Shown here: in pieces, positions 17,545-26,812 of the stretch
Layout of the letters: every line of letters begins with the position of its first letter
Position numbering within the stretch: the first letter of the stretch is position 1
From: Mycobacterium paraense
GTDB taxonomy: Bacteria; Actinomycetota; Actinomycetes; Mycobacteriales; Mycobacteriaceae
Direction of reading: 5' to 3'
Assembly: GCF_002101815.1 (NCBI RefSeq)
Contig: NZ_LQPM01000010.1
Coordinates: 372,001-436,000 of the forward strand
Length of the DNA: 64,000 nucleotides
Notes under the pieces: model-generated
The model's database searches: none
What the model was told of the DNA's origin: nothing
Seen by the model: the letters and a program-made list of their open reading frames with translations, nothing else
Program-made: the position numbers and the translations under genes

Positions 17545-19413
17545 TCATTGCTGCTTGCGTGTTCGCTTGATGAACACCGCGATCCCGAACACGGCGCCGC
17601 CGATCAATAGAGCCGCGGTCAGCCCTCCGGCTGCCACCCATATTGGCACCATATCGCGGTGCGGGGCCGGCTTCGGGATGTTCAGGGGCGCCGACAGTTG
17701 CTGCGGCGGCTTTGCCGGGCCGTCGGGCACGTCCCACGTCAGCGCCGCCACCGGGTCGATGACGCCGTATCCGACCTGGTTGTCCACCCCGCGCGCCGGG
17801 GCCCTGGCGGTGCGTTCCAGCCGGTTGATGATCTGGTACGCCGACAGCTGCGGGTACTTGGCGCGGACGAGGGCTGCGACGCCGGACACGATCGCGGTCG
17901 AGAAGCTGGTGCCCGCCGGGACCAGCAGCGTGTTGTCCGGGCCGTCGATGGCGTTGATCAGGCCGTCGTCCCGGGGCGAGAGCCCGATGACGTCGGTGCC
18001 CGGCGCGGCGATGCCGACCCACGGTCCCGCGACGCTCGTCGAACCCTGCCCGCCACCCTGGGTGAGCGGGCGGCCCTCGGTGTCGACCGCGCCGACCGTC
18101 AGGACGTAGTCGCTGTACCAGGACGGGGTCACGACCGTGCTGACACCGCTCCAGCCGCGGGGATCCTTGGGCTGCATGGGATCGTAGGCGGGATTTTGTT
18201 TGCAGTCCTTCTTGCTGGTGTCCCCGGCCGCGGCCACGATGACGACGTTCTTGTCGACCGCCGCGTACCGCACGGCGGCGCCCAGCGTTCGCTGGTCGAT
18301 GATGTTGCGCGCGCTCATGCAGGTCACGTCGGAGATGTTGATCACCGTGGCGCCCAGGTTCGCGGCGTGCACGATCGCCCGCGCCATGGTCTCGACGTCG
18401 TCGATCTTTGCCCGCGTCTGCGGGTCCTCGTCGCCGGTGTAGGCGTCCTTGAGGCCGAACGCCTGGCTGGACTGCCGGATCGAGATGATGTCGACGTCCG
18501 GGGCGATCCCGCTGTAGGCGTCGGGGGCCTGCGACGACGGCGCTCCCGGCGGCGGCGCCGGGGGTGGCGGCGGTTTGGGCGGGTCGAGCGGCCGCGGCGC
18601 GGTCGGGCGGACCGGGTTGTCCACCCCGATCACCTGTCCGCCGCCCGAATAGCTGGGTATCGTCACCGTCCCGCCGGAGTGGCTCGCGGCGGGCGCCTGA
18701 CCCGGTCCGGGTTGGGGGCCCGCGGGTCCGGGCGGGCCCGCCGGCCCGGGTGGCGCGGGCTGCGCGGGCGGCGCGCCGAACGGTCCGGGAGGGGGCGCTT
18801 CCGACTGCGGCGGCGGAGGCACCATCGTCACCGTTTGCGGCAGCGGCGACAGGGTCACCGTCTGCGGCGGCGGCGCTTTCGGCGGCGGCTCGGTGGTGGG
18901 GATGGTGACCGGCTTGCGGGGCGCCGCGGGCGGTGCCGCCGCGCCGTTGGCCGGGGCCGCGCCGATCATCGACGCCACGATGGTGCCGTGCGCGTCGCAG
19001 TCCGACAGCCCGTCGCCGGACATGATGTAGTCACCGCCGGGGATCAGGTGCGGAAACCGCGGGTGCGGCGTGACACCGGTGTCGATGACCGCGACCTTCT
19101 GCCCCGCGCCGCGCCCGAACTGCCACGCTTCCTGCAGGTTGAGCATCTCCATGTACTTCGGCTGCAACCGGAAGTCGGTGCCCGGCAGCACCCCGACCTC
19201 GGTGCAGTAGGAGTTCTGCTTCATCGGCGCCGGCGGTCCCGGCGGGCCGTCCGGCGGCACCGCGCCCGGATCAACCGTCGGGGGCGAAATGGCCGACGCC
19301 GGCGGCAAGCCGGCTAGTGCGCCTGAAGTGAGCAGGAGTGCGGCGACGGTCGCGCGTAATGCGCGACCGCGCCGCACCTTGCTCCTAGCGGTAACGGATC
19401 GCCGCATAGACAT
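17545..19413 (-). CDS. mycP5: MycP5, mycosin subtilisin-like protease of ESX-5
   Basis: A 622-residue membrane-anchored serine protease with a signal sequence ([22 protein letters not shown]). The catalytic triad is Asp near 109 ([11 protein letters not shown]), His near 140 ([12 protein letters not shown]) and Ser near 503 ([13 protein letters not shown]). A Pro/Gly-rich loop of about 150 residues sits between His and Ser, as in ESX-5 mycosins. A C-terminal helix ([22 protein letters not shown]) precedes a basic RTRKQQ end. The ATG at 19413 overlaps eccD5 by 29 bases; a GTG about 37 bases downstream, after the eccD5 stop and an AGGAG, is a credible alternative start. Mycosins stabilise the ESX complex. 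Confidence 0.95.
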   Translation of the reverse strand: MSMRRSVTARSKVRRGRALRATVAALLLTSGALAGLPPASAISPPTVDPGAVPPDGPPGPPAPMKQNSYCTEVGVLPGTDFRLQPKYMEMLNLQEAWQFGRGAGQKVAVIDTGVTPHPRFPHLIPGGDYIMSGDGLSDCDAHGTIVASMIGAAPANGAAAPPAAPRKPVTIPTTEPPPKAPPPQTVTLSPLPQTVTMVPPPPQSEAPPPGPFGAPPAQPAPPGPAGPPGPAGPQPGPGQAPAASHSGGTVTIPSYSGGGQVIGVDNPVRPTAPRPLDPPKPPPPPAPPPGAPSSQAPDAYSGIAPDVDIISIRQSSQAFGLKDAYTGDEDPQTRAKIDDVETMARAIVHAANLGATVINISDVTCMSARNIIDQRTLGAAVRYAAVDKNVVIVAAAGDTSKKDCKQNPAYDPMQPKDPRGWSGVSTVVTPSWYSDYVLTVGAVDTEGRPLTQGGGQGSTSVAGPWVGIAAPGTDVIGLSPRDDGLINAIDGPDNTLLVPAGTSFSTAIVSGVAALVRAKYPQLSAYQIINRLERTARAPARGVDNQVGYGVIDPVAALTWDVPDGPAKPPQQLSAPLNIPKPAPHRDMVPIWVAAGGLTAALLIGGAVFGIAVFIKRTRKQQ

Positions 19414-20902
19414 TCATCAGCCACAATGCCAACGGGAAGATGGGCATCAGGCACAGGTACTCGACGTATTCCACCAGCTTGCGGAACAGCGGGCTGTAGA
19501 TGGTGTTGGGCACGACCGCCGCGGCCGTCATGCCGAGCGCCGGCAGCACGACCAGAATCGCCACGCTGATCGACACCGCCAGCGGCGACTGCAGCCCGAG
19601 GGCGTAGCGCACCACCACCGCGGCGACGATGAGCACCGCCGTGGCGGCAAGCGTGATGGCCTGCCAGCGGTCGACGTACGAACGGCCGCGCAGCATCAGG
19701 AACCCGGCGCTGAAGCCGGCCAGCAGCAGCGGCAGCCAGCGCTGGAAGGTGTGCGGATCCGACAGCGCGGTCAGCGAGACCACCATCAGCACGCCCAGGC
19801 CCAGCAGCAGGCCGGTCAGGAACGAGCGGGCGCGCTCGGCCTGCAGCACCACATCCCGGACGGACGCCGGGCCCTCCAGGACCGGGGCGCCGCCGTCGGG
19901 CCGCACTACCGTGGTCGGCAGGTCCGGCCGCGCCTCGAACACCCACCGGCTGGTGGCCGACGGGAAGACGGGCAGCCGGATGCCGGCCAACCGGCGCGAC
20001 ATGGCCGGCGCCGCCTGGTAGGCCAGCACGCAGACCAGCACCACGCAGGTGAAGTTGGTGACCGCGCTGGTGTTGGCCACCATGCGCGCCAGGCTGGCGA
20101 TGGCCGCCACCGCGCTGATCGTGACGATCGCGGTGTAGATGCCCAGCCGGCGACCGGTGAACCGCAGGGTGAGCGCCGCGGAGACCGCGAGCACGCCGAA
20201 GCCCAGCACCGCCTGCGGCGAGCCGACGCCGCCGGGTGGTGCCGAGGCCGCGGCCACCGTCAGCGGCGCGAGGCCGCTCAGCAGCATGATGTCGGCCACG
20301 AGTCGGTCGGAGTCCGTCTTCGCGCGCATCGCCAGCAGGATCGCGACGGTCAACGCGATCGCGGCGATGACGGCGGCGTAGACCGTCGGCAGCCAGGAGT
20401 TGTGATGCCAACGCCACCACCCCAGCAAACCCGCCGCCGCGGTCACGCCGATCCCGACCATCGAGGCGCCGACCTGGACGGCGACGATCGGGTCGATCGC
20501 GGCGAAGCGCTTGCTCAGGTTTGCCGAGACCGCGGTCGAGATGTGCTCGATGACCTGCGACCGGTGCTCGGTGTCCGGCAGGAACCGGATCCACAGCCGG
20601 TCGCCGTCGTAGATGTCCTGCTCGGTCAGCGACTGGGTGGCCCGCAGCGGGGTGCCGTCGACCAGGCACAGCGCCCAGCGGCCGCGGCCGGTGGCCTCCA
20701 GCGGGGTCTCGCCGAGCTCCCGAAGGCGGCTGTTGACCACCTTGAGCAGCGGGTCGGTCATCACGGAGACCGGGGCGTTGGCGTCCAGCAGCACACCGAT
20801 CTGGACGCCCTCGCCGGCCATGATGCCGACGACTACCGCGCGGGGCTGTGCAATGCCCTCGATTTCCGCCTGTAAGGCGTCAGCTACTCCGGCCGATGTC
20901 AT
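19385..20902 (-). CDS. eccD5: EccD5, ESX-5 inner-membrane channel subunit
   Basis: A 505-residue protein: an N-terminal ubiquitin-like cytosolic domain (VGIMAGEGVQIGVLLDANAP ... GDRLWIRFLPDTEHRS) followed by about eleven membrane helices from residue 135 on (VQVGASMVGIGVTAAAGLLG onward, ending [17 protein letters not shown]). EccD dimers line the central chamber of the ESX membrane complex. The ATG at 20902 overlaps the stop of an upstream 43-codon frame. It overlaps mycP5 at its 3' end. Confidence 0.95.
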   Translation of the reverse strand: MTSAGVADALQAEIEGIAQPRAVVVGIMAGEGVQIGVLLDANAPVSVMTDPLLKVVNSRLRELGETPLEATGRGRWALCLVDGTPLRATQSLTEQDIYDGDRLWIRFLPDTEHRSQVIEHISTAVSANLSKRFAAIDPIVAVQVGASMVGIGVTAAAGLLGWWRWHHNSWLPTVYAAVIAAIALTVAILLAMRAKTDSDRLVADIMLLSGLAPLTVAAASAPPGGVGSPQAVLGFGVLAVSAALTLRFTGRRLGIYTAIVTISAVAAIASLARMVANTSAVTNFTCVVLVCVLAYQAAPAMSRRLAGIRLPVFPSATSRWVFEARPDLPTTVVRPDGGAPVLEGPASVRDVVLQAERARSFLTGLLLGLGVLMVVSLTALSDPHTFQRWLPLLLAGFSAGFLMLRGRSYVDRWQAITLAATAVLIVAAVVVRYALGLQSPLAVSISVAILVVLPALGMTAAAVVPNTIYSPLFRKLVEYVEYLCLMPIFPLALWLMNVYAAIRYR

Positions 20903-21030
20903 CGCCCAGCACCCCCTGCCATGGTCAACGTGGAACCCCGTGTCGCGAGGCGCGTGGGAGCCTCGGTCGCTTCACTCGCCGCGGCGCTGCGGCCCCCTGA
21001 GAGGTACAGCTCGACTAATTCGGATTTCAT
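20899..21030 (-). CDS. 43-residue small ORF coupled to eccD5
   Basis: In the 269-base gap between espG5 and eccD5, an ATG at 21030 (GGCGAGGCAG upstream) opens a 43-codon frame whose TGA overlaps the eccD5 ATG. It starts MKSELVELYLSGG and is Ala/Thr/Arg-rich afterwards, with no signal peptide or membrane helix. The ATGA overlap is the same arrangement as eccE5-eccA5. I recognise no homologue. It may be a small protein, a coupling leader, or chance. Confidence 0.35.
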   Translation of the reverse strand: MKSELVELYLSGGRSAAASEATEAPTRLATRGSTLTMAGGAGR

Positions 21031-21171
21031 CTGCCTCGCCTTGCGCTAAGGAGTTGTGGTGACAGTGCTTTGAAGATTTGCTGATGTGATTCTAGAGAAG
21101 TATGCCGTCTTCGCATCCCGACCGCATGTTGTCGGCAAAAGCGTTGGTAAAGTTTGTGTTTCACGCGGATG

Positions 21172-22074
21172 TCAGACCCTGCTGTGCGTTTTCCACTCGC
21201 CGTAGGGCAGGGTGTCCAGCACCGTTTTGATGCCCACCTGCACCAGTTGCGGGGTCGCCGGGCAGATCGCCAGCCACGCCTCCCCCGAGCCCGCCGTCCG
21301 CGCCTGCTGATACAGCGCGATGCGGCCACCCGAGCCGTCCTTCAGGGACAGCACCGAGGCGCTCGGGCCCTTGGCGTCGTCCCGGTACTGACGCGCGTAC
21401 ACCGCCACCTCGGCGGCCGGGTCGGACAGGGCCTGCCCCAGCGCGGCGACGGTGGCGGCGCTGATGCCCATCCGCCGCAGATCACCGCCGGAAAAGACGT
21501 TGAAACCGGACTCCTGCCACGACTTCGTCGCCTCGAGCATCTCCTCCAGCGGGACGTTGACCGCGTTGATCGCCGCCGGCTCGGCGTGGTGAATCGACTC
21601 CAGGCCGTCCAGCACCAACGACGCGATCGAGGCGCTGTCCGCGACGGCGACGTCGTCGACGGTGATGTCGCTGCCGACCCGAACCGCCGACACCCAGTGC
21701 TGCCCGCGGCGGGCCAGCACCACCCGGAACTCGTTGTCGGGGATGTCGCGCGAACCGGGCGGCTGGTTCTCGTCCTCCACGACGCCGTAGAGCAGCTTGC
21801 CCCGCGACAGCAGGGCGACGACCTCGAGGTCGGGCGCGGCGAGCACCCGCATCCGGGCGGCGACCTGCTCCTGCACCTCGTCGCCGACGACGATGCCCTG
21901 CTCGCGCATCACCGCCATACCGGGATGCTCGTTGAGCCAGTCGCTCGAATCGGTGGATACGTACGGCCGGCACCGCAATTCGGGCGCGACGTGCCGGATG
22001 TCGAGCAACGCCTGAAGCATCCAGAAGCCGTCGACGTTGACGGTGATGTCGGTGCGGGTGCTCTGTTGATCCAT
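21172..22074 (-). CDS. espG5: EspG5, cytosolic chaperone for ESX-5 PE/PPE substrates
   Basis: A 300-residue protein beginning MDQQSTRTDITVNVDGFWML and very close to M. tuberculosis EspG5 throughout (for example HVAPELRCRPYVSTDSSDWL and GFNVFSGGDLRRMGISAATV). EspG5 binds the helical tip of PPE proteins in PE-PPE dimers and keeps them soluble for export. The ATG at 22074 gives the family length; a TTG one codon upstream is less likely. A strong hairpin separates it from esxN, so it may begin a second expression unit. Confidence 0.96.
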   Translation of the reverse strand: MDQQSTRTDITVNVDGFWMLQALLDIRHVAPELRCRPYVSTDSSDWLNEHPGMAVMREQGIVVGDEVQEQVAARMRVLAAPDLEVVALLSRGKLLYGVVEDENQPPGSRDIPDNEFRVVLARRGQHWVSAVRVGSDITVDDVAVADSASIASLVLDGLESIHHAEPAAINAVNVPLEEMLEATKSWQESGFNVFSGGDLRRMGISAATVAALGQALSDPAAEVAVYARQYRDDAKGPSASVLSLKDGSGGRIALYQQARTAGSGEAWLAICPATPQLVQVGIKTVLDTLPYGEWKTHSRV

Positions 22075-22122
22075 CAATAGCCTCGGAGGTCGAAGTGGTC
22101 GAAATTAACTGAAACCGCAGGA

Positions 22123-22157
22123 CGCGGCAGCACACCGATTTCTGGTGTGCTGCCGCG
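22123..22157 (-). terminator. 14-bp hairpin between esxN and espG5
   Basis: A perfect inverted repeat with 14-base arms (CGCGGCAGCACACC and GGTGTGCTGCCGCG) around a 7-base loop lies 15 bases after the esxN stop. No U-tract follows, which is common for mycobacterial terminators. It could end most esxMN transcripts, protect their 3' ends, or set the esxN:espG5 ratio. Confidence 0.8.
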
Positions 22158-22171
22158 CCCGAAGTTGCGAG

Positions 22172-22456
22172 TTAGGCCCAGCTGGACCCAACGGCGCTGT
22201 CGGTGCTGGCCATGTTGCTGCCGGCGCTTTGCACCTTCTGGCCGTGGGCGTTGGCCTGCTCGTAGATCACCTGGAAGTTACGACCCAACTGGGTGATGAA
22301 CTCCTGGCAAGCCACCGAACCGGCGCCACCCCAGAAGTCACCAGCAGCCAACACATCGCGAACGATGGCCTGGTGCTCGGCCTCCAACGACGCGGCCTGA
22401 GCGCGAATCGTCGCGCCGTGGGCGTCCACATCGCCAAACTGGTAATTGATTGTCAT
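22172..22456 (-). CDS. esxN: EsxN, WXG100 secreted protein of ESX-5
   Basis: A 94-residue ESAT-6-like protein: two helices joined by a WGG turn (DFWGGAGSVACQEF). It starts MTINYQFGDVDAHG and ends SNMASTDSAVGSSWA, typical of the EsxN/QILSS group. It forms a heterodimer with EsxM and is exported by ESX-5. A GGAGAACACCGAT ribosome-binding region precedes the ATG. It follows esxM by 50 bases and precedes a strong hairpin. Confidence 0.97.
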   Translation of the reverse strand: MTINYQFGDVDAHGATIRAQAASLEAEHQAIVRDVLAAGDFWGGAGSVACQEFITQLGRNFQVIYEQANAHGQKVQSAGSNMASTDSAVGSSWA

Positions 22457-22506
22457 ATCGGTGTTCTCCTAACGTCTCAAAGGGTACGCAGCCTGCGCTT
22501 TTCGCG

Positions 22507-22803
22507 CTAGCTGCCGAGGATTTGCTGCGAAGCCTGCTCTTGCTGCTCGTAGTTGTTCGCGTCGCGGATCAGCCCGTCGCGCACACCGTGCAGCATGTTC
22601 ACGATGTTGCGGAAGGCCTGATTCATCTGACCCATGGTGTCGTAGGAGGTCGCCTGCGCCTGGCCACTCCAGCCGGCACCAGCGATGTTCATCGACGACG
22701 CCCACATCTTGCGAGCCTCGTCCTCAACGGTCTGAGCGTGGACCTCGAAACGGCCCGCCATCGCCCGCATCTCGTGCGGGTCGGTCATAAAACGTGTTGC
22801 CAT
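22507..22803 (-). CDS. esxM: EsxM, WXG100 secreted partner of EsxN
   Basis: A 98-residue CFP-10-like protein with the WSG turn ([16 protein letters not shown]). Near the C-terminus, [15 protein letters not shown] carries a YxxxE-type export signal recognised by the EccC ATPase. It is the partner of EsxN, which follows. AAGGAGAAAGCC lies directly before the ATG at 22803. A hairpin at 22976-22999 separates it from the PE gene upstream. Confidence 0.97.
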   Translation of the reverse strand: MATRFMTDPHEMRAMAGRFEVHAQTVEDEARKMWASSMNIAGAGWSGQAQATSYDTMGQMNQAFRNIVNMLHGVRDGLIRDANNYEQQEQASQQILGS

Positions 22804-22975
22804 GTTGGCTTTCTCCTTAATTCTGGGTGACTTGTATTCAGTTGTAATTGAGCGACGACCCTGCGGTTACGCGCTAACGCACCGCCGAGCCGCATACAGG
22901 AAAGTTGGTCCCCCCGAAAAGCTGCTTCGGCCCAGCCGTCAGGCCCCGGCGCGATGGACGCCGGATGATCGCCAT

Positions 22976-22999
22976 GGAACCCGCGCCGTCGCGGGTTCC
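22976..22999 (-). terminator. 10-bp hairpin between PE19 and esxM
   Basis: GGAACCCGCG and CGCGGGTTCC pair perfectly around a CCGT loop, 28 bases after the PE stop. Like many mycobacterial hairpins it has no U-tract. It may reduce read-through from PE19 into esxMN or mark an RNA processing point; the remaining 170 bases before esxM could carry an esxMN promoter. Confidence 0.6.
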
Positions 23000-23026
23000 G
23001 TCAAAGGCGTTAACCGCTGGATCCGA

Positions 23027-23326
23027 TCAGCCCGCGGCCGCCGCGTTGGCGACTTCGGTCGCGGCGTAGGACGCCGAGCTGATGCCCAGGGTGCTGACGA
23101 ACTGCTCGTGAATCGCCGCCGCCTGGGCGCTGACGGCCTGGTACATCTGCGCGTGGGCGGCGAACTGCGCCGCGGTCAGCGCCGACACCTCGTCAGCCGC
23201 CGCCGGCACCACGCCGGTCGTCGGGGCCGCCGCGGCGGCGTTCTGGGCGCTCAGCGCCGAGCCGATGCCCTGCAGGCTGCCCGCGGCCGCCGCCAGCGCT
23301 TCGGGTTGTGTGGTAACGAACGACAT
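23027..23326 (-). CDS. PE19: PE family protein, PE19-like
   Basis: A 99-residue PE-only protein, MSFVTTQPEALAAAAGSL onward, with two antiparallel helices and the YAATE motif near the end, which matches the YxxxD/E export signal. It should pair with a PPE partner through its N-terminal helices and leave by ESX-5. It differs from the PE at 28029 at only residues 85 (Ala for Gly) and 92 (Val for Ala). A GAGGAGGGAAAAGC ribosome-binding region precedes the ATG. It lies just upstream of esxM as PE19 does in M. tuberculosis. Confidence 0.93.
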   Translation of the reverse strand: MSFVTTQPEALAAAAGSLQGIGSALSAQNAAAAAPTTGVVPAAADEVSALTAAQFAAHAQMYQAVSAQAAAIHEQFVSTLGISSASYAATEVANAAAAG

Positions 23327-23413
23327 GCTTTTCCCTCCTCAAGATTTCCCCCGCACCGCTATGTGCAGAGACTAGATGACAACTTCCGTTTCAAGCTCGT
23401 TCCGAGGCCACCC

Positions 23414-23449
23414 GTTCTCAACTGTTCACCGGATGGCACGGCAAATTCA
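23414..23449. promoter_or_regulatory. GTTCA-type repeats upstream of PE19
   Basis: GTTCT at 23414, GTTCA at 23424 and ATTCA at 23445 lie 88-123 bases upstream of the PE19 start. The last two are exactly 21 bases apart, the spacing seen at 28458 and 30122. Direct repeats of GTTCA(C) resemble PhoP/PhoB-family (PHO box) sites. In M. tuberculosis the phosphate regulator RegX3 acts on ESX-5 through a site upstream of pe19. Binding here is inferred. Confidence 0.4.
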
Positions 23450-23635
23450 CTTTTGGTAACGACACAGTAACAGCGCCGGGCCCCTACCGCTGGCGTTCAC
23501 AGGACCGTCACAGCAAACAATCAGAGCCAGCGCCCCGGTGGTGCTGCGGAAGGCCTGCTGGCCAGCACGTATGGAGCTTAGCACTGACGGGCCGAAAACG
23601 CGCGGGAGCAAATCGATCACGGTGGGCGGGTCCGG

Positions 23636-24862
23636 CTACCCGGCCGCGGGCGGGCGGGCCATCACGACCGGCTTGAATCCGTACCGCGGTCCGGCGCTGG
23701 ATCCGCCGGTACCCGCGCCCGCCAGGGGCATGCCGCCCAGGAGGTTTCCGGCCCCGGCATCGGGGGCCTCCCTGACGTTGCTGACGGGTATGGCGGTCGC
23801 GTGGCTCGGCGCCGTGACGGGCCCGGACCACGAGGCCGGCACCGACAGCTTGCCGAGCGATGTCGCGCTCCCCAGGTGCGCGGCGACGGGCGCGCCTCCG
23901 CCGAGCAATCCGCCCAGCCCGGGCAAGCCCTTGGGGACGGCCGCCGCCGCGGGCGCCGCCGCCCCGCCGATCGCGCCGACCGTTTTCGCGGTCTGGGTCA
24001 TCGAGTTGGCCATGCCGATGCTGAAGTAGGGCAGACCCTCGGTGTTGTAGAAAACCCCGGCGTACGGCGAGATCGCGGACATGAATGCCGACAGGCTGCT
24101 GCCCGGGAACGTGGGGCTGCCGAACAACAGCTGCCACACCGAGGACAGCGGACCGGTGCCCGACGCGAAGTACCACCATTCCTGCTGCAACGGCGTGTAG
24201 TACGGCGACGCCAGGCTGGTGAGTTGCGCGGTGATCTGGCTGATCGCGCTGTTGATCTGGTTCTGGATCGAGCTGACAGAGGTGCCCGCGGCGGCGGTCG
24301 TCGCGGCCGCCTGGGTGCTCGACGCGGCGGGACTGGCAACCGTCGGCGCCGCGGTGAACGGCGTCACGGTGGACGCCGACGCCGAGTTGCCGGCATAGCT
24401 GTACATGGTCGCGGCGTCCTGCGCCCAGAACTCGCTGTATTGCGCCTCCAGTTGGGCGATGATCCCGGTGTTTTGACCGAGCACGTTGGTCTGCACCGCC
24501 TGGGCCAGCTCGGCCCGGTTTGCCGCGATGAGCGGTGGCGGCACGATTGCCGCAAAGGCGGCCTCGTAGGCGGCCGCGGCCGCGCTGGCCTGGGTGGCCG
24601 CCTGTTCGGCCTGGGCCGCCGTGGTGCTCACCCAGTCCACGTATGGTTGCGCCGCCGCCGCCATCGACGACGAGGCCGGCCCCAGCCACTCCTCGCTGGC
24701 CAGCTGGGTCACGACGTTCTCGTACCCCAGGGCGGCCGCGTTCAGCTCGGCGGCCAATGAGTTCCACGCCGACGCCGCGGTCACCAACGGCGTGGAGCCC
24801 ACGCCCGCGTACAGGCGCGCCGAGTTGATCTCGGGCGGTAATGCACCAAAATCGATTGCCAT
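23636..24862 (-). CDS. PPE family protein, PPE26/PPE27-like
   Basis: A 408-residue PPE-SVP protein starting [20 protein letters not shown]. The PPE core includes [18 protein letters not shown] and [34 protein letters not shown] and [10 protein letters not shown] follow, and the end is [17 protein letters not shown]. The GLPYFS segment and [12 protein letters not shown] linker group it with the PPE at 26813. The ATG at 24862 (TTAAGGAGTCAGGAA upstream) is chosen; an open stretch upstream in the same frame is not PPE. A PE-derived frame ends 11 bases upstream. It precedes PE19, as PPE27 does in M. tuberculosis. Confidence 0.88.
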   Translation of the reverse strand: MAIDFGALPPEINSARLYAGVGSTPLVTAASAWNSLAAELNAAALGYENVVTQLASEEWLGPASSSMAAAAQPYVDWVSTTAAQAEQAATQASAAAAAYEAAFAAIVPPPLIAANRAELAQAVQTNVLGQNTGIIAQLEAQYSEFWAQDAATMYSYAGNSASASTVTPFTAAPTVASPAASSTQAAATTAAAGTSVSSIQNQINSAISQITAQLTSLASPYYTPLQQEWWYFASGTGPLSSVWQLLFGSPTFPGSSLSAFMSAISPYAGVFYNTEGLPYFSIGMANSMTQTAKTVGAIGGAAAPAAAAVPKGLPGLGGLLGGGAPVAAHLGSATSLGKLSVPASWSGPVTAPSHATAIPVSNVREAPDAGAGNLLGGMPLAGAGTGGSSAGPRYGFKPVVMARPPAAG

Positions 24863-24873
24863 TTCCTGACTCC

Positions 24874-25077
24874 TTAACCAGTCGCGGCCGCCTTGGCCGC
24901 CTCCGTAGCCGCATCTGCCCCGGAGCCGACGCCCCGGGCTTCGCCGAACAATTGCTGGACCACCGTGAAATCGCTTGCGGCGCTGTGCCTTACCGCGCTC
25001 GGTGGGGCCGGCCGGATCGCATGGGATCGGGTCGGCTCGGGGCGCGCTCGGCGAATGTCGTTTGCCATCTGGGTCAT
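24874..25077 (-). pseudogene. 67-residue frame with a PE C-terminus (PE relic)
   Basis: The ATG at 25077 overlaps the stop of the upstream PPE (ATGA), and the frame ends 11 bases before the next PPE start. Its last 19 residues, [19 protein letters not shown], match PE residues 81-99 (GISSGSYAATEAANAAAAG) at 13 positions, including ATE; the Tyr of the export motif is Asp here. The first 40 residues are Arg/Pro-rich and not PE-like. It looks like a PE gene whose N-terminal half was replaced or scrambled. It may still couple translation of the two PPE genes. Confidence 0.65.
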
Positions 25078-26312
25078 CCGGCCGATGGTGGACGTGCGAG
25101 CACGCTGCGTCTGAAGCCATATTCACGGGGCGGCCACGCGGAGCCGGCGCGCCGGCCGCCGCCGCCCATCGGCATGCCGCGCAGCAACCCATTGGGCCCG
25201 GCGCCCTGCGGGTCGGTGGCGTAGTCGACGGCGAGCGCCTGGGCTGCTTGCTGTTCCACCGCGGCGGGAGAGCCGGTCCATGCCTGCGGCACCGACAGCC
25301 CCCCGATCTTGGTGGCCGAGGACAAGTTCGCCGCCACACCGCCGGGGCTGCCCACGCCGCCGGCCACGCTGCCCAGGTGCAGGCCGGCGAATTGGGGTGT
25401 GGCGAACCAGGCGCCCTGCGAGCCGGCCGTCGTTCCGCCGGGGCCGAAGGTCAGCTGCTGCGCGATCGAGCCGGCGAAACTCATCATGCCGGTGGAGAAG
25501 TACGGAAGCCCCACCGCGAGCCGGGACAACGCGGTCCGGTTCGTCACGTTGAGGTTGGCGAACTGCTGGACGATCCACCAGTTGTAGGGGTTCAGCGGCG
25601 ACGCCAACGCCCCGGTCGAAAGTTGTTGCAGCGCTTGATTGATCGGCGTGAAGATCGACGTGACGGAGATCGCGTCGGGCGTAAGCGACAATCCCGGGGT
25701 GGCGGCCGCTTGCGGTGCGCTGGTCCCGGCGGGCGTGGCGATGGCCTGGCTGACGGAGGCGGCCTGCGCGGCCAGTCCGCTTTGGTCGGTGGTCTGTCCC
25801 GGCTCGCTGAACGCGTTCAACTGCGTGGCGACCGCCGAGGCGCCGGCGTAGCCGTACATGGCCGTGGCGTCTTGTGCCCACATCTCCGCGTACTGCGCCT
25901 CGGTCGCCGCGATCGCCGGGAAGTTCTGACCGAAGAAATTCGTCGCGACCAGCGTCATCAACAACACCCGGTTGGCCGCGACAACCGGCGGGGGGACCGT
26001 CAGCGCAAACGCGGCCTCGAAGGCCGCCGCGGCCGCCCTGGCCTGGTTGGCGGTCTCCTCGGCCAGCGCGGCCGCGCTGCTGAGCCAGGAGATGTACGGG
26101 GTGGCCGCGGCCACCATGGCCTGCGCCGCCGGGCCCAGCCACGGCGAGCTGGTCAGCTCGGTGATCGCCGACGTGTAGCCGGTCGCGGTCAGGCTCAATT
26201 CGGTGGCCAGCCCATCCCAGGCCGACGCCGCAGCCATCATCGACCCGGAACCCGGTCCGGCGTACATCCGGCCCGAGTTGATCTCTGGCGGTAGTGCCCC
26301 GAAGTCGAGCAC
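25074..26312 (-). CDS. PPE family protein, PPE25-like
   Basis: A 412-residue PPE-SVP protein: [24 protein letters not shown], core [18 protein letters not shown] and [17 protein letters not shown], then [30 protein letters not shown] and [16 protein letters not shown]. The GPGGTTAG and [10 protein letters not shown] segments group it with the PPE at 28494. The start is GTG at 26312, immediately after the stop of an 8-codon frame, and has no clear ribosome-binding site of its own. A strong terminator upstream makes this a separate unit from the PPE26-like gene. Confidence 0.87.
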   Translation of the reverse strand: MLDFGALPPEINSGRMYAGPGSGSMMAAASAWDGLATELSLTATGYTSAITELTSSPWLGPAAQAMVAAATPYISWLSSAAALAEETANQARAAAAAFEAAFALTVPPPVVAANRVLLMTLVATNFFGQNFPAIAATEAQYAEMWAQDATAMYGYAGASAVATQLNAFSEPGQTTDQSGLAAQAASVSQAIATPAGTSAPQAAATPGLSLTPDAISVTSIFTPINQALQQLSTGALASPLNPYNWWIVQQFANLNVTNRTALSRLAVGLPYFSTGMMSFAGSIAQQLTFGPGGTTAGSQGAWFATPQFAGLHLGSVAGGVGSPGGVAANLSSATKIGGLSVPQAWTGSPAAVEQQAAQALAVDYATDPQGAGPNGLLRGMPMGGGGRRAGSAWPPREYGFRRSVLARPPSAG

Positions 26313-26339
26313 TTACGCACCACCGGACTCATAGGGCAT
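26313..26339 (-). CDS. 8-codon frame directly abutting a PPE GTG start
   Basis: ATG at 26339, with GCGGAGAAAAC upstream, opens MPYESGGA and stops at TAA 26315-26313; the PPE GTG follows with no gap. Since that GTG lacks its own ribosome-binding site, this frame probably delivers ribosomes to it. By comparison with the mini-PE frames elsewhere it may be the last remnant of a PE gene, but eight residues cannot prove it. Confidence 0.4.
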   Translation of the reverse strand: MPYESGGA

Positions 26340-26757
26340 GTTTTCTCCGCAAGTTCGGGTATAACGGCGCGATTGTTCACGCAGTCGTTCTGCTGTGAGG
26401 CTAGACGCAACGACCCCACCACCGCCTCCACCGGGCACGGCGGCAACCTCCGGCCGGCGGCAAAGCAGCCGCCGACGAGAGGTCGGGGCGGGTTTGAATG
26501 CCCACTCGGCGGCGCGGCGCCGGCAGGGCCTCTACCTGCGGAAAGGCACCGACAATCCGGCGACGGCGGGGCCGGCGCCCGCGGCAGGCGGGTCCGTTCG
26601 AGCAAGTTTTCCTGGCCCGAACGCCGCCCGGCCAGTTAAAAATCCGGTCGCAGATAAAGCGGCGGATGGGCGCGACCGGCGCGTTCGCTGATCGGAAGCG
26701 GGTCATGCGGGGTCGGTCGGCGGCAGCTGCGGTGGCCTGCGCTCCCCCGAAACGCCA
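26340..26757. other. Intergenic region upstream of the PPE25-like gene
   Basis: About 420 bases between the terminator after the PPE at 26813 and the 8-codon frame. I see no gene. GTTCG (26353), GTTCA (26375) and GTTCT (26387) cluster near the PPE end, echoing the repeats at 23414, 28458 and 30122. It likely holds the promoter of the PPE at 25074. Confidence 0.5.
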
Positions 26758-26790
26758 CCGCGGGCGCAGGCTGTGTGCCTGCGCCCGCGG
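26758..26790 (-). terminator. 14-bp hairpin after the PPE26-like gene
   Basis: CCGCGGGCGCAGGC and GCCTGCGCCCGCGG form a perfect 14-base stem with a TGTGT loop, 22 bases beyond the PPE stop at 26813 on the minus strand. No U-tract follows. It should end transcription of the PE18-PPE26-like pair. Confidence 0.85.
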
Positions 26791-26812
26791 CGCGATGTTG
26801 CAGTGCGGTCGG

